From positions 1 through 63,621 of the forward strand of contig NZ_JTAM01000066.1 of NCBI RefSeq assembly GCF_000812565.1: a DNA stretch of 63,621 nucleotides. Reading direction: 5' to 3'. This DNA is from Flammeovirga sp. OC4. GTDB taxonomy: Bacteria; Bacteroidota; Bacteroidia; Cytophagales; Flammeovirgaceae. This document shows positions 50,443 to 60,648 of the stretch, one piece after another; the first letter of the stretch is position 1; every line of letters starts with the position of its first letter. Under the pieces are notes generated by a model. That model was not told the DNA's origin and did no database searches. It saw only the letters and a program-made list of their open reading frames with translations. The position numbers and the translations under genes were made by a program.

Positions 50443-51807
50443 TTATTGATTTTCTTTTCTAATTCTACTTAATTCAGTTTGATAAAAGTCCTCATTTCTC
50501 TTCATTTCCTCCTGAGTTGCTTGCATCTCCTCAAGGTTTTGTCTCATCTCCTCCTCTTGTGACCTCATTTGTTCCGCCTGCTGTTGTGATATCGCAAGCA
50601 ATTCTTTTAGTTTTTCGGATGCAAGTTTATTTAAAATGGTGATCGCTAAACTTTCACAAACTCTAGAAAGGAATTCTAATTTATATTTTTCGAGAACTTT
50701 AAAACTAGCAATTTCTATGACCCCTTCGACCTTATCATAAGCTTTCAGAGGATAGATAGCCACAAATGAAGCGGTAATATCTCCAAGGCCAGAACTGATA
50801 TTCAAATAACCTGATGGAACATCTTCTAATATAATAGGTTTCTTTTCCAAGAAGCATTGGCCTATGAGCCCCTCGCCTTGTTCTATTTTATTTGAATTTA
50901 AATATTTTTTACGATCATAAGCATAAACAGACTGCCTTCTTAGATAATCCCCTCTTTCTTTGTCTTCAACTCTTGAGAAAACGGCAACTTGATTTAAATC
51001 CAAAACTTTAGCAAGGAAGCTTGTGGATTGATCAATAAGCTCATCTAAATTTTCGACAGTTCTTGTTAAATCATTAAACTCTGCAAGTCTTTGTGTGGTC
51101 CAAGTTCTTTGTTCATCTTCAATTTTAGTCACTTGAACTTTCTCTAACACCTCTCGAAGTTCCCTACCTGATTTTTCAAGCTCTATATTTCTTTCAATGC
51201 TTTCTCGGTTTAACCTTTCAGACTCCAATCGATACCTCATTCTTTCTCTTTGCATCAAAAGCATAAGGATCCCCATACCTAACAAACCTAGATAGGCTCC
51301 ACGAGTGGAGTTTGGTGCATAAAGCGTTTCATAGTCAATCAAAGGGTCGTTTAGCACATCTTGTAACTTGAACATTGAAAGTAAAAAACAAGCTAAAAGA
51401 ATAAATAATGACCATTGATATTTTTTCTCCCTAACATCAAAAATTAAAAATGGAATCAATAAATGAACCATTGCTACAATAAAACCTGATGTTCGAGGAT
51501 TAGCACCTTCAGGTGTTAAAAAAGAATTATAAATGATTACAACACTCATTGGTACTAAACATAAAATCACCCTTGATACTTGAAACAATCGAAGGTGGTT
51601 CAAAGTCAGTACAATTAAGTTCCCCAGAATACCCATCAAAGGCCACTGCATTAGTACAGGAACTTTCATAATAGAAAGTATAAGATAAAACATCTGAAAA
51701 AAGGTCAAGTAAAAGGCAAACTGATTGGATGTAATCACCTTTTCTCTGGTAATTCCTTGAATATTTTTATCTAAACCTATTGAAAATATCTGCTGAAAAA
51801 TGTTCAT
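50443..51807 (-). CDS. membrane GAF-domain protein without output domain
   Basis: This 454-residue protein has about six membrane helices in residues 30-190, then a coiled coil (about 190-240). A GAF domain (about 245-395, with ENLDELIDQSTSFLAKVLDLNQVAVF and GEGLIGQCFLEKKPIIL) follows, then a second glutamine/glutamate-rich coiled coil (SQQQAEQMRSQEEEMRQNLE) to the end. It resembles the N-terminal half of Cytophagales sensor histidine kinases but ends before any PAS, HisKA or GGDEF domain. It may signal by protein contact through the coiled coil, or be a shortened kinase. Confidence 0.8.
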   Translation of the reverse strand: MNIFQQIFSIGLDKNIQGITREKVITSNQFAFYLTFFQMFYLILSIMKVPVLMQWPLMGILGNLIVLTLNHLRLFQVSRVILCLVPMSVVIIYNSFLTPEGANPRTSGFIVAMVHLLIPFLIFDVREKKYQWSLFILLACFLLSMFKLQDVLNDPLIDYETLYAPNSTRGAYLGLLGMGILMLLMQRERMRYRLESERLNRESIERNIELEKSGRELREVLEKVQVTKIEDEQRTWTTQRLAEFNDLTRTVENLDELIDQSTSFLAKVLDLNQVAVFSRVEDKERGDYLRRQSVYAYDRKKYLNSNKIEQGEGLIGQCFLEKKPIILEDVPSGYLNISSGLGDITASFVAIYPLKAYDKVEGVIEIASFKVLEKYKLEFLSRVCESLAITILNKLASEKLKELLAISQQQAEQMRSQEEEMRQNLEEMQATQEEMKRNEDFYQTELSRIRKENQ

Positions 51808-51972
51808 ATATAAATAATTAAACGCTCTGCCATAGTTCGCTTCCCCTCCTCTCGCCGCTCATTTCATAAACTAAAAAGTACTTATAACAAATGTACTTAA
51901 AAACTTATATTATTTTATCACTCAAAAAAGAAACGTAAATTCATTTTTCTTTAGTATAAAAATCATGCACAA

Positions 51973-53439
51973 ATGAATATTTCAAAAGACTTATACAAAA
52001 CATCACTGACTTTATTGACCGATTTTTATCAAATCACCATGGCCTATGGGTACTGGAAGCAAAATAAAGGTGAACAAAAGGCAGTTTTCCATGGTTATTT
52101 TAGAAAAGCACCATTTAAAGGCGGTTATGCAATTTGTGCAGGATTAGGTTATGTGATAGATTACATTAATCAGTTTGAATTTACTCCTGATGATATTGCT
52201 TTTCTTGCTCAACAAAAGGACAATAATGATAAACCATTATTTGAAAAGGGCTTTTTGGATTATTTATCAAACCTAAAATTATCTGTCAATGTTTACGCTG
52301 TTGAAGAAGGTAGAGCAATTTTCCCAAACGAGCCTTTTATCAGAATTGAAGGCAACTTAATTGAATGTCAATTATTAGAAACTGCTATTTTAAACATTGT
52401 CAATTTTCAAACCTTAATCGCTACAAAGGCAGCTCGACTAAGAATAGCAGCTCAAGATGACACTTTATTAGAATTTGGACTAAGAAGAGCACAAGGGATC
52501 GATGGAGGTATTACAGCAACAAGAGCTGCTTATATTGGTGGTTTTGATGCTACTTCAAATGTATTAGCTGCAAAATTATTAGATATTCCTGTTAAAGGCA
52601 CTCACGCTCACTCCTGGATTATGTCTTATGATGATGAACTAAAAGCGTTTAAGGCTTATGCTGAAGCGATGCCTACAAATTGTATTTTTCTGGTAGATAC
52701 CTATAATACCTTAGAAGGCGTTAAAAAAGCCATCAAAGTGGGATTAGAATTAAGGGAAAAAGGATACGAAATGATTGGTATTCGACTGGATTCAGGAGAT
52801 TTGTCATATCTGAGTATTGAGGCGAGAAAGCTTTTGGATGAAGGTGGATTCTCAAATGCTAAGATTGTCGCCAGCAATGATTTAGATGAATATTTAATCA
52901 ACAACTTGAAAAAAGAACAAGAAGCAAAAATTAATGTTTGGGGCGTAGGCACTAAGCTTGTAACAGCATACGATCAACCTGCATTAGGAGGTGTCTATAA
53001 GCTTGGAGCAATTGAAAATGAAGACGGTCACTTAGATTACAAAGTGAAATTATCAGAACAAGTTAATAAAATTTCAACTCCAGGAATATTACAAGTTCGA
53101 AGGTTTAGGGATGAAAAAGGGAAATATAGTGCAGATGGTATTTACAATGAAGAATTTACCATGAGTGAAAATTGTACATTAATTGACCCTAATAACGGTA
53201 TAAGATCCAAAAAAATCACTGAAAAAGATCAAGGCGAAGACCTATTAATACAAATATTCAAAGAAGGCTGTTTAGTTTATGAAAAACCTAGTATTCATAC
53301 GTCAAAAGATAAAACGTTAACGGAATTAAGTCGATTTGACAATAGTATTAAGCGTTTTTATAATCCACATGAATACCCCGTAGGGCTTGAAAAAGGCTTA
53401 TATGAATTAAAATTAGAGGTTATCAATAATTTAAAGTAA
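51973..53439 (+). CDS. pncB: nicotinate phosphoribosyltransferase
   Basis: This 488-residue enzyme makes nicotinate mononucleotide from nicotinate and PRPP in NAD salvage. Motifs include LLTDFYQITMAYGYW, EFGLRRAQGIDGG, KGTHAHSWIMSY and the DSGDLSYLS phosphate loop. The length matches the long bacterial form. It stands alone, divergent from the membrane GAF gene. The 226-base gap after it (53440-53665) has an 8-bp inverted repeat (53518-53525 with 53555-53562) of unclear value. Confidence 0.95.
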   Translation: MNISKDLYKTSLTLLTDFYQITMAYGYWKQNKGEQKAVFHGYFRKAPFKGGYAICAGLGYVIDYINQFEFTPDDIAFLAQQKDNNDKPLFEKGFLDYLSNLKLSVNVYAVEEGRAIFPNEPFIRIEGNLIECQLLETAILNIVNFQTLIATKAARLRIAAQDDTLLEFGLRRAQGIDGGITATRAAYIGGFDATSNVLAAKLLDIPVKGTHAHSWIMSYDDELKAFKAYAEAMPTNCIFLVDTYNTLEGVKKAIKVGLELREKGYEMIGIRLDSGDLSYLSIEARKLLDEGGFSNAKIVASNDLDEYLINNLKKEQEAKINVWGVGTKLVTAYDQPALGGVYKLGAIENEDGHLDYKVKLSEQVNKISTPGILQVRRFRDEKGKYSADGIYNEEFTMSENCTLIDPNNGIRSKKITEKDQGEDLLIQIFKEGCLVYEKPSIHTSKDKTLTELSRFDNSIKRFYNPHEYPVGLEKGLYELKLEVINNLK

Positions 53440-53665
53440 TTATCATCATAGAAAATTTCGATTAACAGTAGAAAACCCTAATTTTGGGTAGATAGTGATA
53501 GGATTTTTGTAAGATACATTGCATTGTTGCTTTTTGATATCGGAAGGAGAGTGAAATGCAATAGTTTTATTAACGATAAACTGTTTAGTTAATAATCCAG
53601 CGTTGAAAGAGATCACTATTTCTGTAATTAATTTTTTTAACTGTTAGCGTTAAGCAAATTACTAT

Positions 53666-56587
53666 ATGGCTTCAGAAGCAAAAAAAAATATTAGAAAGAA
53701 CATATATAAACCCAATGCTACCGTTCAACCCACTTCTGCTACCCCACATGAAGAAAGAACGGAAAGGCCTTCAAGAGTGAAAATGCCAAGCATATCTATC
53801 AGTAACAATAAGTTTAGTGATCCTCGATTGAAGACAAGCCTTGGTTTATCTTTAATGTTTCTTTCGATCTACACCTTCCTCGCTTTATTCTCTTTTATTT
53901 TTACGGGTAAAGCTGATCAAAGTGTAATTGAAAATGTAGGGGGGATTAGCAACTTGATTTCATCGGGTAAAGAAGTCCAAAACTGGCTTGGACTTTTGGG
54001 GGCATCCTTATCTCATTTATTGATCTACAATTTATTTGGTATAGGTACTGCATTGTTGATTCCAATGCTTTTTATTGGTGGATATGAATTGTTCACTTTA
54101 GGAAAAGGAAAATTGATCCGATTCAGGAAGCTTTCCTACATCTGTTTGTTCTACATGATGTGGACCAGTATTTTATTAGGCTACTTTGTAGTTGTCAATG
54201 ATTCTCCTAATTTCCTAGGATTCCTCTGTGGCAAAATTGGTTTTACTGTAGCTGACGGACTTTACAGTTTGATTGGGTGGGGAACCGTAATTTTACTGAT
54301 TTTATCGGTTTTAATCCATACAGTTTATATCACAAAGTTTAAAAAAGTCACTTCTCTGATCGGAAGAGTGACTAAGAATAATGTAGAAGGGCCTATTACT
54401 TCAACAACAGCCCCATCTTCAGAAAGCATTGAAGAAACAGAAGAAGAAGAGATTCAAGACAATATTGATAATACTTTAGAAGATGATTCAGAAGAAGTAG
54501 AAGATAAAATTTCTTCTGAAGAGGAAGAAGTGACAGAAGAAAGAGATACAGCATTAGAAAATGAGATTGTCAATACTATTTTAGAAAAAGACAACACAAC
54601 TCCACCTCCTGCTGAGATTATTCCTCACTCGGACAACACTCCTTCAGTAGTTGAGGAGAAAAAAGAGCAAAATGAACCTCAACAAATTAAGGTCGATCCA
54701 ATTTCTGTTGATGTCAATATTCAAGTAGAACATGTTCAAGTAGGTGAAGCAACTCCGGTTCCACCTTCACAAAACTATTCTGAACATAGAACTCAAAAGT
54801 CAAAACAAGAACCACTGCCTCCAGTTCCTCCTAAACAGGAAATTCCCGCTTCTACTTCTAAAGAACCAGAGCCTGCTCCTTCTTATGAATTAGAAAAAGA
54901 GGATAAAAAGTCGGATCCTATCGCCTTAGATCCTCCTGCTCCAGCACCTAAGGTAGACAAATCGATAGACCCTCATCAGTTGAGTAATGTCTCTAACACT
55001 GATGATGTAGATAAAGCTGATTTAAATATTCAATTTGAAGAAGAGGAAGAAGATTTCATTCAAGTAGAAGATTTGGATGAATATGATCCTAAGCTCGATT
55101 TAAGTCATTATAGACACCCTAGCTTAGAGCTTTTAAACCCTCCTGTTGAAAACAAAGCGAAGGTGACTAAAGAGGAGCTTGAAGAGAATAAAGAACGCAT
55201 TGTAAATACCTTAAGACATTTCAAAATAGGTATTTCATCTATCAGTGCCACGATTGGTCCTACAGTAACACTTTATGAAATTGTACCTGAGGTAGGCATT
55301 AAAATCTCTAAAATCCGAAACCTCGAAGATGATATTGCACTAAGCTTAGCTGCTTTAGGTATTCGTATTATTGCCCCTATTCCTGGTAGGGGTACTATTG
55401 GTATTGAAGTACCCAACAGTAATAGAGAGATGGTTTCTATTTCTTCAGTTTTGGCCACTGAAAAATTTGCAAAAGCAAAAATGGACCTTCCAATCGCCTT
55501 TGGCCGCACGATCTCCAACGAAGTTTTTGTGACTGACCTTGCAAAAATGCCTCACGTATTGATGGCAGGTGCTACAGGTCAAGGTAAATCAGTAGGTATC
55601 AATGTTCTTTTGAGCAGTTTACTCTATAAGAAGCACCCTTCTGAATTGAAGTTTGTAATGATAGACCCGAAAAAGGTAGAACTTTCATTATTTAATAAAA
55701 TTGAAAGACACTTCCTTGCTAGTTTACCTGATGCGGAAGAAGCCATTATTACAGATACTAAAAAGGCAATCCATATCTTGAACTCATTATGTACAGAAAT
55801 GGATATGCGTTACTCTTTGTTGAAATCAGCAGGAGTGAGAAATATCAAAGAATACAATGCAAAATTCAATAGTAGAAGACTAAACCCTAAAAAAGGACAT
55901 CGTTTTCTCCCCTACATTGTATTAGTAATTGATGAATTGGCAGATTTGATGATGACAGCAGGTAAGGAAATTGAAGGCCCCATTGCTCGTCTAGCACAAT
56001 TAGCCAGAGCAATTGGTATACACTTGGTAGTTGCCACTCAACGTCCTTCAGTAGATGTCATTACGGGTATGATCAAAGCCAACTTCCCTGCCCGAATTTC
56101 ATTTAGAGTAACTTCTAAGATCGACTCAAGAACTATCTTAGATGCCGGAGGAGCCGATCAATTAATCGGTATGGGTGATATGTTATTATCGACAGGTAAT
56201 GATATTACTCGTTTACAATGTGCTTTTATTGATACTGATGAGGTTGAAAAGCTTTGTGATTTCATTGCGGATCAAACAGGATTCGCTACAGCTTATATGT
56301 TACCAGAGTTCGAAGAAGAACAACCTGCAGGTAAAGATGCAGGAGGAAGAAGTGTTGACGATAGAGATGATCTTTTCGAAGAAGCAGCACGTTTACTCGT
56401 AAGACATCAGCAAGGGAGTACATCATTAATTCAACGAAAATTAAGTTTAGGATATAATAGAGCTGGCCGAATTATTGATCAATTGGAAGCAGCTGGAATT
56501 GTTGGACCATTTGAAGGTAGTAAAGCAAGGCAAGTAAATGTAAAAACTGAAATGGATCTTGAGGTTCTTTTAAGAACATTAGAATAA
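53666..56587 (+). CDS. ftsK: DNA translocase FtsK
   Basis: This 973-residue protein has four N-terminal membrane helices (about 60-220), then a long acidic and proline-rich linker (about 240-500). The motor domain has Walker A GATGQGKSVG (Lys641, Ser642), Walker B VLVIDELADLM, and the RPSVDVITGMIKANFPARISF segment. The C-terminal gamma winged-helix (about 905-970, LVRHQQGSTSLIQRKLSLGYNRAGRIIDQ) binds KOPS-type sites. FtsK moves chromosome ends through the septum and helps XerCD at dif. It is followed by the LolA-like gene after 80 bases, possibly in one unit. Confidence 0.96.
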   Translation: MASEAKKNIRKNIYKPNATVQPTSATPHEERTERPSRVKMPSISISNNKFSDPRLKTSLGLSLMFLSIYTFLALFSFIFTGKADQSVIENVGGISNLISSGKEVQNWLGLLGASLSHLLIYNLFGIGTALLIPMLFIGGYELFTLGKGKLIRFRKLSYICLFYMMWTSILLGYFVVVNDSPNFLGFLCGKIGFTVADGLYSLIGWGTVILLILSVLIHTVYITKFKKVTSLIGRVTKNNVEGPITSTTAPSSESIEETEEEEIQDNIDNTLEDDSEEVEDKISSEEEEVTEERDTALENEIVNTILEKDNTTPPPAEIIPHSDNTPSVVEEKKEQNEPQQIKVDPISVDVNIQVEHVQVGEATPVPPSQNYSEHRTQKSKQEPLPPVPPKQEIPASTSKEPEPAPSYELEKEDKKSDPIALDPPAPAPKVDKSIDPHQLSNVSNTDDVDKADLNIQFEEEEEDFIQVEDLDEYDPKLDLSHYRHPSLELLNPPVENKAKVTKEELEENKERIVNTLRHFKIGISSISATIGPTVTLYEIVPEVGIKISKIRNLEDDIALSLAALGIRIIAPIPGRGTIGIEVPNSNREMVSISSVLATEKFAKAKMDLPIAFGRTISNEVFVTDLAKMPHVLMAGATGQGKSVGINVLLSSLLYKKHPSELKFVMIDPKKVELSLFNKIERHFLASLPDAEEAIITDTKKAIHILNSLCTEMDMRYSLLKSAGVRNIKEYNAKFNSRRLNPKKGHRFLPYIVLVIDELADLMMTAGKEIEGPIARLAQLARAIGIHLVVATQRPSVDVITGMIKANFPARISFRVTSKIDSRTILDAGGADQLIGMGDMLLSTGNDITRLQCAFIDTDEVEKLCDFIADQTGFATAYMLPEFEEEQPAGKDAGGRSVDDRDDLFEEAARLLVRHQQGSTSLIQRKLSLGYNRAGRIIDQLEAAGIVGPFEGSKARQVNVKTEMDLEVLLRTLE

Positions 56588-56667
56588 AGTTTGAAACATT
56601 TTACCCTTCTTTTTACGTTTAAATAGGCTATAACAAAAAACTGAACAAAATAGAATCATAATTTAGC

Positions 56668-57324
56668 ATGACAACCACAAAAAAATATATATTCGTATTA
56701 CTTTCTTTTTTATTTATTTCTACTCAATCTTTATTCGCTCAGCAAGATGAAAAAGCAAAAAAGATATTAGATGAAATGAGTAATTTTTATCAAGGACTTA
56801 ATGCATTTAGTGCTGACGTTCACCAAGAAGCCATCAGTACAAGTGAAGGAAAATTAGGTGATATTGATATGAAAGCAATTATCAGCGGAAATAAATATCA
56901 GCTTCAATTAGATGGTCAAACTATTTACAGTGACACCAAAGATGTTTATAGATATGATCAAGAAATGGAAGAAGTTACGATTGAATCTGCTGAAGGAGAT
57001 GATGAAAGTTTAACAGGTTCACCATCTCAAATTTATACTTTATATCAAAAAAACTTTAAGTATTTGCATGCTGGCAAAGAGAATGGTTTAGATATTATTG
57101 ATCTTAGCCCTGATAAAAGTTTAGATATTAATTATTTCCGTATTAGAATGTATATCAAGTCTTCTACGAAAGAGTTGGTAAAATGGGAAATGTACGAAAA
57201 AGGAAACTTAATGAAGTATGTTTACGTGATTAACAACTTCGATAAAAATGTTACAGTCTCAGATAGCGATTTCAAATTCAATGTTGCTTCTCACCCTGAT
57301 GTTGAAGTAGTTGATTTAAGATAG
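56668..57324 (+). CDS. LolA-like outer-membrane lipoprotein carrier
   Basis: This 218-residue exported protein has a signal peptide ending SLFAQ. The body has the LolA fold pattern: KILDEMSNFYQGLNAFSADVHQ, GNKYQLQLDGQTIYSDTKDVYRYD and a C-terminal strand FKFNVASHPDVEVVDL. LolA carries lipoproteins across the periplasm. Bacteroidota have several LolA-like proteins after ftsK, so the exact cargo is uncertain. It is followed by a strong bidirectional terminator. Confidence 0.88.
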   Translation: MTTTKKYIFVLLSFLFISTQSLFAQQDEKAKKILDEMSNFYQGLNAFSADVHQEAISTSEGKLGDIDMKAIISGNKYQLQLDGQTIYSDTKDVYRYDQEMEEVTIESAEGDDESLTGSPSQIYTLYQKNFKYLHAGKENGLDIIDLSPDKSLDINYFRIRMYIKSSTKELVKWEMYEKGNLMKYVYVINNFDKNVTVSDSDFKFNVASHPDVEVVDLR

Positions 57325-57346
57325 TCGATGCAAAATATTAAGCATA

Positions 57347-57380
57347 AAAAAACGTATCAAGTAACCTTGATACGTTTTTT
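57347..57380. terminator. bidirectional terminator
   Basis: A perfect 15-bp stem (57347-57361 with 57366-57380) with a 4-base loop and long A/T tracts lies between the convergent LolA-like gene and manA. Confidence 0.9.
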
Positions 57381-57400
57381 TATATCCTGATTTCTCAGCT

Positions 57401-58600
57401 TTATGCTACTGGAGCAGTGGCTTTGAATAATACCGCTTCGCTTGAAGTTGATATCGAATAGTTCGCATCTACTAACAACAATGCTACCTCACCTCTTGTT
57501 AAAGTTAAAGTATCATCGCCTTCAGTAATAGTTGCCTCACCTTCAGAAACAATGATGATCTGAGCCGTTTTAGCAGTATGCTTATACGTATCTCCATCTT
57601 TCAAAGAGATTCTAGACAATTCAAAATCTGGAGCAGGGCTCTTATAGATTCTCTCTAAACCGTCAGCTTGCAACTCACCATCCATCACGTTTGGATGTGT
57701 TTCATCAAAAGTAACGTGCTTTAATAATTCAGGTACATCAACGTGCTTAGGCGTTAAACCACCTCTCAATACGTTGTCAGAGTTAGCCATTAACTCCATA
57801 TTTTGACCTTCTAAATAAGCGTGAGGAAGACCTGCATCTTGGAATACAGCCTCTCCAACATCTGCTTTTACAATATTGAAGAAATAAATCGAGTAAATTC
57901 CTTTATCCAAATCTTCTCCTTCAGCTTGTAAAGCAACTGATTTTGCTGTCCAATAATCTGGAGATGATTTTTCGATTTTCCCTTCATTGTACAATGGCAT
58001 TACTCTGTCCACAAGAGAACGTAATTTTTCATTCACTTGAGCAGGAGTATACTCCATTACAGTTTTATATAATTCATAGTACCCTCCATTTTCAAAAACT
58101 TCAACTAAGTCAGAAAACTCAGGTACAGTAGTTAACACCTCTTTAAGTTTGTCTTTTGGTAAGAAACCATGCAATAAGTAAAACTCCGATAACGCCACCA
58201 TAATTTCTGGTTTATGGTTATCATCTTTATAGTTTCTATGTGATGCTGTTAAAGGAATGCCTTCTTCATTTTCTCTAGCAAACCCTTTTTCGGCTTCCAC
58301 TTTGGTAGGGTGTACTTGGATTGATAGAACATCTTTTACATCCAATACTTTGAATAAAAATGGTAAACGGCCAAATTTTTCATTGATGTAAGTACCGATA
58401 GTTCCTTTTGGATCTTCTTCAATCATTTTGTTCAACAATTGAGATTCACCAATTTGGGCTGGAGCATTATTGTGTGCACCCATCCAATACTCGGCGTAAG
58501 GCTTGTCTTCTTGTGGTATAGATACTAATTCGGGGATGAACGAACTACCTCCCCATGCGTAGTTTTGGACGATTCCTTTTAATGGAAATAATTTTGACAT
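57401..58600 (-). CDS. manA: class I mannose-6-phosphate isomerase
   Basis: This 399-residue zinc enzyme interconverts mannose-6-phosphate and fructose-6-phosphate. The motifs are KGIVQNYAWGG, YAEYWMGAH, LSIQVHPTKVEAEKGF (Gln and His zinc ligands), HKPEIMVAL (Glu), GLPHAYLEGQNMELMANSDN (His) and NVLRGGLTPKHVDV (catalytic Arg). The length is typical. A TATTTTTG -7 box is seen at 58750-58743 on the minus strand without a good upstream box. Confidence 0.96.
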   Translation of the reverse strand: MSKLFPLKGIVQNYAWGGSSFIPELVSIPQEDKPYAEYWMGAHNNAPAQIGESQLLNKMIEEDPKGTIGTYINEKFGRLPFLFKVLDVKDVLSIQVHPTKVEAEKGFARENEEGIPLTASHRNYKDDNHKPEIMVALSEFYLLHGFLPKDKLKEVLTTVPEFSDLVEVFENGGYYELYKTVMEYTPAQVNEKLRSLVDRVMPLYNEGKIEKSSPDYWTAKSVALQAEGEDLDKGIYSIYFFNIVKADVGEAVFQDAGLPHAYLEGQNMELMANSDNVLRGGLTPKHVDVPELLKHVTFDETHPNVMDGELQADGLERIYKSPAPDFELSRISLKDGDTYKHTAKTAQIIIVSEGEATITEGDDTLTLTRGEVALLLVDANYSISTSSEAVLFKATAPVA

Positions 58601-58808
58601 TTGTAATATTTGGTCTTATAAGTAGATAATAATGTTTGTATGTAAGTTTACAGATTAAATTGATAACTTCATGCATCAGTTAACCTATATACTTTGTGAC
58701 TGTTTTTCTATAATAGACGATCGACAACTCACTTAATGGTCACAAAAATAGAAATATTTTTATCACTTCTATACTAACAAAACCTTATAAAATAGAAAAT
58801 TGGAATAT

Positions 58809-59528
58809 ATGGATAAATATCTAACCTTCAAGTTCAAAAAGTTTGACATAGGTCATCAAAATTCTGCCATGAAAATCGGTACAGATGGAATTTTATTGGG
58901 TGCTTGGGCTAATTTAATCGGTTGCAGAAATGTATTAGATCTTGGAACTGGTTCTGGATTGGTTGCACTGATGTGTGCTCAAAGATATGGAGATATCAAG
59001 TTTACAGGGTTAGATATTGATAAGGAAGCTAGCATTCAGGCGAGGATCAATTTTGAAAATTCACCTTTCTCAGATCAACTAAAAAGCGTGCATTCTTCTA
59101 TACAAGAGTTTAAAAATGAGGATCAAGTTCAGTTTGATGCCATTGTAAGTAACCCTCCTTTTTTTAAAGACAGCCTCAAAGCAGAAAATATCCAAAGAAA
59201 TACCGCTAGACATACCGACAATTTAAGTATGGATGAATTATTTCAATTCTCATCTAATTTACTCCATGAAGGTGGAAAATTAATTATCATCTATCCTTTT
59301 GATCAACTTTCTCAGCTTAATCAAGTCGCCTTGAATTACAACTTTCACGTTGACAAACAGGTTAATATCAGTCATAATTCCTCAAAACATCCTAAAAGGG
59401 TTTTACTAGAGTATCTCTACAAGGCTGAAACACGTAAACTAATTATAGACTTTAATATACGCAACGATAAGGGAGAATACTCCAATGAATATATCTCACT
59501 TACAAAAGACTACCATCCGTTTTTATAA
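58809..59528 (+). CDS. trmN6: tRNA1(Val) adenine-N6 methyltransferase (TrmN6/YfiC type)
   Basis: This 239-residue SAM enzyme has the YfiC/TrmN6 signature. FDIGHQNSAMKIGTDGILLGAW leads into motif I VLDLGTGSGLVALMCAQ, and the catalytic NPPF (VSNPPFFKDSLKA) is typical for N6-adenine methylation, here of A37 in tRNA1(Val). The longer frame starts at TTG 58800; I chose ATG 58809. The stop overlaps the start of the AraC-type gene in TAATG, so the two genes are translationally coupled. Confidence 0.92.
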   Translation: MDKYLTFKFKKFDIGHQNSAMKIGTDGILLGAWANLIGCRNVLDLGTGSGLVALMCAQRYGDIKFTGLDIDKEASIQARINFENSPFSDQLKSVHSSIQEFKNEDQVQFDAIVSNPPFFKDSLKAENIQRNTARHTDNLSMDELFQFSSNLLHEGGKLIIIYPFDQLSQLNQVALNYNFHVDKQVNISHNSSKHPKRVLLEYLYKAETRKLIIDFNIRNDKGEYSNEYISLTKDYHPFL

Positions 59529-60532
59529 TGAAAAATAAAACCAACATCTTACTAGATTCAACTACTATTGATACATTATATACATCCATCCACCAAAATA
59601 TTGGAGGGGAAAGAATTGATAATAGGATCATTGGTAATACCAGCCTAGGTAATGTACACCTTGAGTCTTTCAATCAGATCAAGGATTTTAATATTAGTAT
59701 TAATCAGTTGAGCCTCAATAAAACTGCTCATATCTATAATAATGTAGATAATGGAGAAGGTAATATATATATGCTCATCGTAAGAGACGAAGGTACAATA
59801 TTTGCCAATACTGGTGAACGAAAACTAAAAGAGGTAAAAAAACACGAGTTCATCATTTACTCTAATATCAATAAAGTAATCCTTGAATTTCCTAAAGATC
59901 AGTCCCTATCGTTAATTGGACTTCGTGTAAATAGAGATCAATTAGTTGCTCTACTTGATCACTCCGTAGAGTCCTATCAAGAATTAACAAATCATCTATC
60001 AGAAAATATCATTATAGATCAAGTTACACCTGAGGCTTTACATATTATAGAGGAAATTGTAAAAGTTCAGAACAGTACTGTTATAGGACGCTCGTCTATT
60101 ATTATAGGAAAGGGGTTGGAATTAGCGGGGCGCTTCCTTACTCAAACATATCAGAAAACTCAAAATCAAAGCATAACCACCAATCGTATTTCTCAAGAAG
60201 AAATAGAGCTTTATTATGAGATTAAAGATTACTTACTGCAAGATTATGAGAACATACCTACCATTACTGCTATTGCAAAAGAGTTTGGTATTGGTGAGAC
60301 TAAACTAAAAGAGCGTTTTAAGTCCATCTTTGGAAAACCAATATTCAAATTTGTGACAACGCATAGAATGCTAGATGCTCACCGTCTAATTGAGATGACA
60401 GACAAACCGGTATCAACGGTAGCAAAAGAGGTAGGATACCCCCATTTATCTAAATTTTCTATGGTTTTCAAGAAACATTATGGATATACCCCATCAGAAT
60501 TAAGGAAAAATACGGTTATTAATGCTTATTAA
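59528..60532 (+). CDS. AraC family transcriptional regulator
   Basis: This 334-residue protein has an N-terminal ~200-residue beta-rich sensor region with no recognised ligand motif. The C-terminal AraC/XylS DNA-binding domain has two helix-turn-helix units (ITAIAKEFGIGETKLKERFKSIFG and VSTVAKEVGYPHLSKFSMVFKKHYGYTPSELRK). It follows the tRNA methyltransferase with a one-base overlap, which is unusual for a regulator. Its target may be the lipoprotein gene 116 bases downstream, but no operator was identified. Confidence 0.9.
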   Translation: MKNKTNILLDSTTIDTLYTSIHQNIGGERIDNRIIGNTSLGNVHLESFNQIKDFNISINQLSLNKTAHIYNNVDNGEGNIYMLIVRDEGTIFANTGERKLKEVKKHEFIIYSNINKVILEFPKDQSLSLIGLRVNRDQLVALLDHSVESYQELTNHLSENIIIDQVTPEALHIIEEIVKVQNSTVIGRSSIIIGKGLELAGRFLTQTYQKTQNQSITTNRISQEEIELYYEIKDYLLQDYENIPTITAIAKEFGIGETKLKERFKSIFGKPIFKFVTTHRMLDAHRLIEMTDKPVSTVAKEVGYPHLSKFSMVFKKHYGYTPSELRKNTVINAY

Positions 60533-60648
60533 AAGTATTCGACCAAAGTGGTAAATAAAAAGTCTAAAGTGATAAATCTAAAGGTTATAGTTGGCGTTAT
60601 AATAACTATCAAAACCAATTGAAATATTAATTTTTAACTTTTACAAAA

